Origin: UBA3478 sp038134285
Lineage (GTDB): Bacteria; Bacteroidota; Bacteroidia; Flavobacteriales; Flavobacteriaceae
Reading direction: 5' to 3'
Assembly (NCBI GenBank): GCA_038134285.1
Contig: JAYPUW010000007.1
Coordinates: 45,673-109,672 of the forward strand
DNA: 64,000 nucleotides
The notes under the pieces: model-generated
Seen by the model: the letters and a program-made list of their open reading frames with translations, nothing else
What the model was told of the DNA's origin: nothing
The model's database searches: none
Part shown: positions 59,851 to 64,000 of the stretch, piece after piece
Layout: the number at the start of each line of letters is the position of its first letter
Position numbering within the stretch: position 1 is the stretch's first letter
Translations under genes and position numbers: made by a program

Positions 59851-61335
59851 CTATAGCGAAAGAGTGTATGTAGCGATTAGTCTAAGGTTCGAGCGCTTTA
59901 CCAAAGCGGCGTTTGGCAATAAAGCATCGAAGAAATATACATTCTCATCTCGGGTTTCATGACGTAAGCCAAAATCGAGCTGCGCATTTTGGTAGCGGTA
60001 TCCAATTCCGGTGCTTATCGCGGTTGAGGCGCCGATTGATCCTCCTATCGCTGGTACACTCTGACTGCTGTATCCGAATCGAATAAGACGGTTGCCTTTA
60101 GTGAATTCCGCTCCGACCCCCAATCTTTCAACCGTACTGTAGGCGCTTTTCATCGCTTGGTTTTCGGCAGCAAAAGAAGCATTTGAATTTGGTAAATACT
60201 GAGCGTCTCCATAGTTTTCTCTGCGATAATCTGTAACAAGCGACACTCCCTCTGACGGATGCAAGGCGATGTTAAAGGTTAACGATGAAGGTAGCTTCAT
60301 TTGGTAATCATCGTAAAAGTTGAGTAGTCCGAAATTGATATACGAGAGATCTTCTAGAGCAGCATCGGTAGAAATACGCTGAGCTGTTTGATCGTTCATA
60401 GTGTACCAAGTGGGGGTGGCGTAACTAGCTCCCAGCACAAAGGCTTTACTCAGTTTTATGAGCATTCCCAGTTGAGCAGACACTCCTAAGCCTGAGGTAA
60501 ACAAGTAGTTGTCAAAACTGCTTTTTGAAGCGGTAGAGGGGGTATCGTATCCATCCTCCTCTAAATAGCTAAAGCGCTCAAATTTTAAATCTTGAATCGC
60601 CAATGATCCTCCTAATAAGATGCGGTCTTTGAATGAAATTGAAGAGTGTAGGGTGAACTTGCCCATCACCCCTTTTTTAGTGGCGTTGTAACGCTGTAGT
60701 AGCCCGTTATAGCTTACACGCGAAAAGTAACCGAGCTCGTCGTATCCAATTAGTCCACTATAGACCCCTAGGAATCCTTGTTGGGCTGCATAACCGTAAT
60801 CTACACCAATTCTTCGGTAGGCCTCTTCAATGAATTCATTGTCGTAGGGTAGTAAATCGATATAGTTGTGCTGTTCGGCGAATCCTAAAAAGAAGCGATC
60901 TAAGCCCTCTTCGGCAAATCCTCCCGCCTTGATGCGGTTGTCGAAAGCGGCGGTTTGATCATAGCTAAAGCCGAAGGTGATTTTATTCCAAACACTCTTG
61001 TCAGAAACAAAGACTAGCAATCCAGAAGCCTGATTGATTTTAAGCGTGGTAGAAGAGGCGGTGTCGGTAAATTCTCCGGTCTGAGAGCGGTTTGAATTAT
61101 TATTCAGCGCGGTACTCACACTAAAAGCTCCATAATCGAACAGCGCGGCCGCCGCTGGATTGATGCTGATCGAATACAAATCACCTTTTAAGGCACCACC
61201 TGCCTGCCCTAGGCCCATGATGCGGGCCGAACCTCCTTGATAACTTTGTAAATACCTGTAAAGATCTTCGGTTGTTTGTGCTTTAAGCCCAAGAAAACTA
61301 AGTCCTAGGGCCAGCATTAAGAGCTGTCTTTTCAT
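59851..61335 (-). CDS. FadL/OmpP1-like outer-membrane transport protein
   Basis: A 494-residue beta-barrel protein. The signal peptide ends near GLKAQ; the following part (SARIMGLGQAGGALKGDLYSISINPAAAALFDYG) is typical of the OmpP1/FadL/TodX family as found in Bacteroidota. Many amphipathic beta strands follow, and the last residue region (RLIATYTLSL) fits the outer-membrane insertion signal. Members move hydrophobic compounds such as fatty acids; the substrate here is unknown. It starts 9 bases after the lipoprotein gene. Confidence 0.88.
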   Translation of the reverse strand: MKRQLLMLALGLSFLGLKAQTTEDLYRYLQSYQGGSARIMGLGQAGGALKGDLYSISINPAAAALFDYGAFSVSTALNNNSNRSQTGEFTDTASSTTLKINQASGLLVFVSDKSVWNKITFGFSYDQTAAFDNRIKAGGFAEEGLDRFFLGFAEQHNYIDLLPYDNEFIEEAYRRIGVDYGYAAQQGFLGVYSGLIGYDELGYFSRVSYNGLLQRYNATKKGVMGKFTLHSSISFKDRILLGGSLAIQDLKFERFSYLEEDGYDTPSTASKSSFDNYLFTSGLGVSAQLGMLIKLSKAFVLGASYATPTWYTMNDQTAQRISTDAALEDLSYINFGLLNFYDDYQMKLPSSLTFNIALHPSEGVSLVTDYRRENYGDAQYLPNSNASFAAENQAMKSAYSTVERLGVGAEFTKGNRLIRFGYSSQSVPAIGGSIGASTAISTGIGYRYQNAQLDFGLRHETRDENVYFFDALLPNAALVKRSNLRLIATYTLSL

Positions 61336-61344
61336 GCTGCAAAA

Positions 61345-62340
61345 TTAGTTGTTCCCTCTCGAATTTGATCGCGATGATGAAGAGCGTGTTGAACCCGATC
61401 GAGAGGTATTTGAAGAACGCACAGGAGCTGAAGTTCTAGCAGGTTCACTGCTACGCGACCTATTGTAAGAAGGTTGCTGTATACTTCTGTTGCTTCCCCT
61501 TGTTGGCAGGGGGCTACGGTAGTTGTTGTTATCCTCATTAGAATAGGTATTTCGAGTCGTGTTTCTTTGAGGAGTGTAATTTGTTCTCGACCGCGTTGGC
61601 ATGAGATTTGATCTTCCGCGGTCTGCTTCTCTAAAGTAATAGGGGTTTGATCGAGTTGGGCCTGTTCGGTATTCTTGAGCGGTGCGAGGGCGTACTGAAT
61701 AGCCTACATATGATCTTCTTGGATTGAATCCGTATACCAGAGGACGCCCCAAATACGGATCGTACCAGCCGTACCCCCAGGCGTTGTTTCTGAAACGACG
61801 GTTATACCAGCGGTTATTCCAGGCCGTAGAAGGTCCATAAAAGGGACTGTAAAACGGACTATAAAAAGGATTGAGGAATGGATCAAACCATGGGTTGACC
61901 CAAGGATTCACCCACGGGTCATTGAACCAAAAGGGTTGAAATGCGCTCCCCCAACCTAGGCTGAAAGGAGCATTGAATTGATTGATCGTGATTCGAGTCT
62001 TTGGTGTATTTTCACCCAATTGCGCATAGGTGTTTTCTGCTCCGCTCGAGTAAGAATCGATGTCAGTAAACGTTGAATTATCGTCTGAAAGTGCCAATTG
62101 CGCTGCCTTCTCTGCAAAGTAATTCTCGTAAAAGGCGGCTCCTTCTGGATCTATAGGAGCTGTTCGTTCTTGAACAGTAATTCCGAGATAGTTACCCTGA
62201 CGTATCTGATGTGTGCTGTAAGAAACGGGATAGTAAGTAACGCATGAAGCCAACATACCAAAAAAGGTAAACGCTATCAAAAATCGCTTGAAAATGCGAA
62301 GAAATCCGCTGTTATCATTTCTGTAAACTGCCTGCTTCAT
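61345..62340 (-). CDS. lipoprotein with seven tetrapeptide repeats
   Basis: A 331-residue protein of unknown function. A long basic n-region and hydrophobic stretch end in LASC with C33 as the lipid site. Residues 141-168 form seven four-residue repeats of the pattern [DNS]-P-aromatic-hydrophobic (DPWV NPWV NPWF DPFL and so on). A WY/N/R-rich part follows, and the last 100 residues are mostly S, R, N, T and P. This is low complexity and probably disordered, likely on the outer membrane. It is the first of two genes with the FadL-like porin 9 bases downstream and is divergent from proS. Confidence 0.75.
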   Translation of the reverse strand: MKQAVYRNDNSGFLRIFKRFLIAFTFFGMLASCVTYYPVSYSTHQIRQGNYLGITVQERTAPIDPEGAAFYENYFAEKAAQLALSDDNSTFTDIDSYSSGAENTYAQLGENTPKTRITINQFNAPFSLGWGSAFQPFWFNDPWVNPWVNPWFDPFLNPFYSPFYSPFYGPSTAWNNRWYNRRFRNNAWGYGWYDPYLGRPLVYGFNPRRSYVGYSVRPRTAQEYRTGPTRSNPYYFREADRGRSNLMPTRSRTNYTPQRNTTRNTYSNEDNNNYRSPLPTRGSNRSIQQPSYNRSRSSEPARTSAPVRSSNTSRSGSTRSSSSRSNSRGNN

Positions 62341-62400
62341 ATTTATAAATTTACTTAGTTTTACCTATTAAAGGGCAATCTTTGTGCCAAAATCACTGTA

Positions 62401-63876
62401 ATGAGCAAGAACTTAACGTCTAGGGCTGAGGATTATTCAAAATGGTATAACGAATTGGTAATTAAGGCCGATTTGGCTGAGAACTCTGGAGTTCGCGGTT
62501 GTATGGTGATTAAGCCCTACGGATACGCCATTTGGGAGAAGATGCAGCAGGCGCTCGACGGCTTGTTTAAGGATACAGGGCACCAAAATGTTTATTTTCC
62601 GCTCTTCATTCCTAAATCTTATTTTTCTAAAGAGGCCTCTCACGTTTCGGGATTTGCCAAAGAATGTGCTGTAGTAACACATTATCGCTTGAAGAATGCA
62701 GAGGACGGCTCTGGAATAGTCGTTGATGAAAATGCAAAGCTTGAAGAAGAATTGATTGTGCGTCCAACTTCAGAGACTATCATCTGGGACACCTACCGAA
62801 AGTGGGTTCAATCGTATAGAGACCTTCCGCTATTGTACAATCAATGGGCGAACGTCGTCCGCTGGGAGATGAGGACGCGCCTATTTCTGCGTACCGCTGA
62901 GTTTTTGTGGCAAGAGGGTCATACCGCTCACGCAACTAAAGAAGAGGCCATTCAAGAGGCTGAGCAAATGATGCATGTTTACGCCGATTTTGCACAGCGC
63001 TTTATGGCTGTTCCGGTGATTAAAGGAACCAAAAGTGAGGCTGAACGTTTCGCTGGGGCAGAAGAAACCTATTGTATCGAGGCTCTAATGCAAGACGGTA
63101 AGGCTCTTCAAGTGGGGACCTCACATTTTCTAGGACAAAATTTTGCCAAGGCTTTTGAGGTGAAATTTGCCAATAAAGAAGGGCAGCAAGAGTACGTATG
63201 GGCTACCTCTTGGGGAGTTTCAACACGTCTCATGGGAGCCCTGATTATGACGCATAGCGATGACAACGGGTTAGTGCTCCCACCTGCACTAGCGCCGATT
63301 CAATTGGTGATTGTGCCGATTTACAAGGGAGAAAAGCAGTTAGCTAAGCTCGATGCGCATGTGGCTCCTTTGATCGCTGCTTTTAAGAAACGCGGAGTAT
63401 CGGTGAAGTACGACAATCGCGACACGCACAAGCCCGGTTTTAAGTTTAACGAATACGAACTTAAAGGAGTGCCTCTAAGAATTGCCATAGGAGAGCGTGA
63501 CCTCGAAAATGGAACCTACGAGTTGGCACGACGAGATACCTTAACGAAAGAATCTGTAACGACTGACGCGATTTTTGACAGGGTAGATGCGCTGTTAGAA
63601 GAGATGCAGCAATCGCTATACGATCGTGCCCTAGAACACCAGGTAACGCAAACCGTTTCGATTGACGATTATACTTCTTTTAAAACGTATTTGAATGAGA
63701 AGGGTGGCTTTGTGCTCGCCCACTGGGATGGCACTGCTGAGACCGAAGAACGCATTCAAGAAGAGACTAAAGCGACCCTTCGTTGCATTCCTCTTAATGC
63801 CCCAGAAGAAGAAGGTGTATGCATGTATTCAGGGAAACCTTCTAAGCGCAGAGTTTTATTTGCAAAGGCATACTAA
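62401..63876 (+). CDS. proS: prolyl-tRNA synthetase (short, archaeal/eukaryote-like type)
   Basis: A 491-residue class II synthetase charging tRNA-Pro. It is of the short type without the editing insertion of the E. coli enzyme. Motif 2 is visible in VVRWEMRTRLFLRTAEFLWQ with EGHTAHAT after it; LQVGTSHFLGQNFAKAF and the motif 3 region with WATSWGVSTRLMGALIM follow. The C-terminal extension ends in CMYSGKPSKRRVLFAKAY. AATCTTTG near 62379 is only a partial -7 element. Confidence 0.96.
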   Translation: MSKNLTSRAEDYSKWYNELVIKADLAENSGVRGCMVIKPYGYAIWEKMQQALDGLFKDTGHQNVYFPLFIPKSYFSKEASHVSGFAKECAVVTHYRLKNAEDGSGIVVDENAKLEEELIVRPTSETIIWDTYRKWVQSYRDLPLLYNQWANVVRWEMRTRLFLRTAEFLWQEGHTAHATKEEAIQEAEQMMHVYADFAQRFMAVPVIKGTKSEAERFAGAEETYCIEALMQDGKALQVGTSHFLGQNFAKAFEVKFANKEGQQEYVWATSWGVSTRLMGALIMTHSDDNGLVLPPALAPIQLVIVPIYKGEKQLAKLDAHVAPLIAAFKKRGVSVKYDNRDTHKPGFKFNEYELKGVPLRIAIGERDLENGTYELARRDTLTKESVTTDAIFDRVDALLEEMQQSLYDRALEHQVTQTVSIDDYTSFKTYLNEKGGFVLAHWDGTAETEERIQEETKATLRCIPLNAPEEEGVCMYSGKPSKRRVLFAKAY

Positions 63877-63892
63877 ATAATAAGTTTGCACG

Positions 63893-63923
63893 TTTGCGAG
63901 ACTTAAAAATAGTTGTATTTTTG
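63893..63923 (+). promoter_or_regulatory. tRNA-Glu promoter (TTTG-N19-TATTTTTG)
   Basis: TTTG (63893-63896) and TATTTTTG (63916-63923) are exactly 19 bases apart, as in the rpsL promoter. The -7 box is followed by C. CGCAAT (63928-63933) and ATTGCG (63936-63941) form a short palindrome between the start point and the tRNA. Confidence 0.8.
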
Positions 63924-63947
63924 CATCCGCAATTTATTGCGCTTTAT

Positions 63948-64000
63948 GGCCCGTTCGTCTAGGGGTTAGGACGCCAGGTTTTCATCCTGGTAACAGGGGT
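63948..64000 (+). tRNA. tRNA-Glu (TTC), cut off at the window end
   Basis: The acceptor strand GGCCCGT starts at 63948; the D arm follows, then the anticodon stem CCAGG/CCTGG (63974-63978, 63986-63990) around a TTTTCAT loop with anticodon TTC at 63981-63983. The variable loop and the first part of the T arm are present; the rest lies beyond the window. It may head a cluster of tRNAs. Confidence 0.93.

Noticed and set aside
1..64000. CRISPR arrays, insertion sequences, prophage or defence genes
   Set aside because: I looked for regular repeats, transposase or integrase motifs and phage genes and saw none; the gene content is nearly all housekeeping.

Overview
The window looks like chromosomal DNA of a marine, aerobic member of the Bacteroidota, most likely order Flavobacteriales; I cannot name a genus. 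The signs are a SusC/SusD outer-membrane pair, a proteorhodopsin with methionine at the spectral-tuning site paired with blh, a tmRNA whose tag reads GENNYALAA, a fused SecDF, zinc-free versions of L36, S14 and S4, an S10/spc/alpha ribosomal superoperon without a tuf gene, and promoters of the Bacteroidota form (TTTG, about 19 bases, TAnnTTTG). Shine-Dalgarno sites are mostly absent. Several starts (rpsJ, rplE, rplF, rpmD, secY, susC, susD, blh, namZ, kdsA, the queE-linked lipoprotein) were moved to the first sensible ATG.

Layout. 1-1161 is the 3' part of a secreted cytochrome c / copper monooxygenase fusion. 1217-7235 (minus) is a susC-susD-lipoprotein operon. A gap of about 400 bases then separates it from the divergent ribosomal superoperon at 7650-24702: rpsL, rpsG, fusA, rpsJ, then the S10, spc and alpha gene sets through secY, infA, rpmJ, rpsD, rpoA and rplQ. 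Two spacers inside this otherwise tight operon are structured: rpsJ-rplC (three hairpins, the last terminator-like) and the rpsD leader. carA, eno and gltA follow, then a small unknown gene, argS, and the divergent proteorhodopsin/blh pair.

32692-42195 holds ffh-folD (plus), a minus run of queE, lipoprotein, hydrolase and VOC genes, namZ back to back with an ABC permease, the tmRNA gene, a secreted PHP protein and kdsA. 42270-50313 holds typA, a ROK kinase, an FtsE-type ATPase, an MFS transporter overlapping a lipoprotein amidohydrolase, and asnB. 50427-56410 has gyrB, mdh and secDF. 56422-62340 (minus) has lgt, yidD, cysS, folE, a FadL-like porin and a repeat-bearing lipoprotein. proS and a truncated tRNA-Glu close the window.

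Most of the window is housekeeping: translation, protein export and lipidation (ffh, secY, secDF, yidD, lgt), the TCA cycle (gltA, mdh) and light-driven proton pumping (proteorhodopsin plus retinal synthesis by Blh). I found no CRISPR array, insertion sequence, prophage or defence island. The best candidates for something not well described are the two structured spacers in the ribosomal operon, the extended TAnnTTTGC promoter pattern, and the compact or overlapping gene boundaries.
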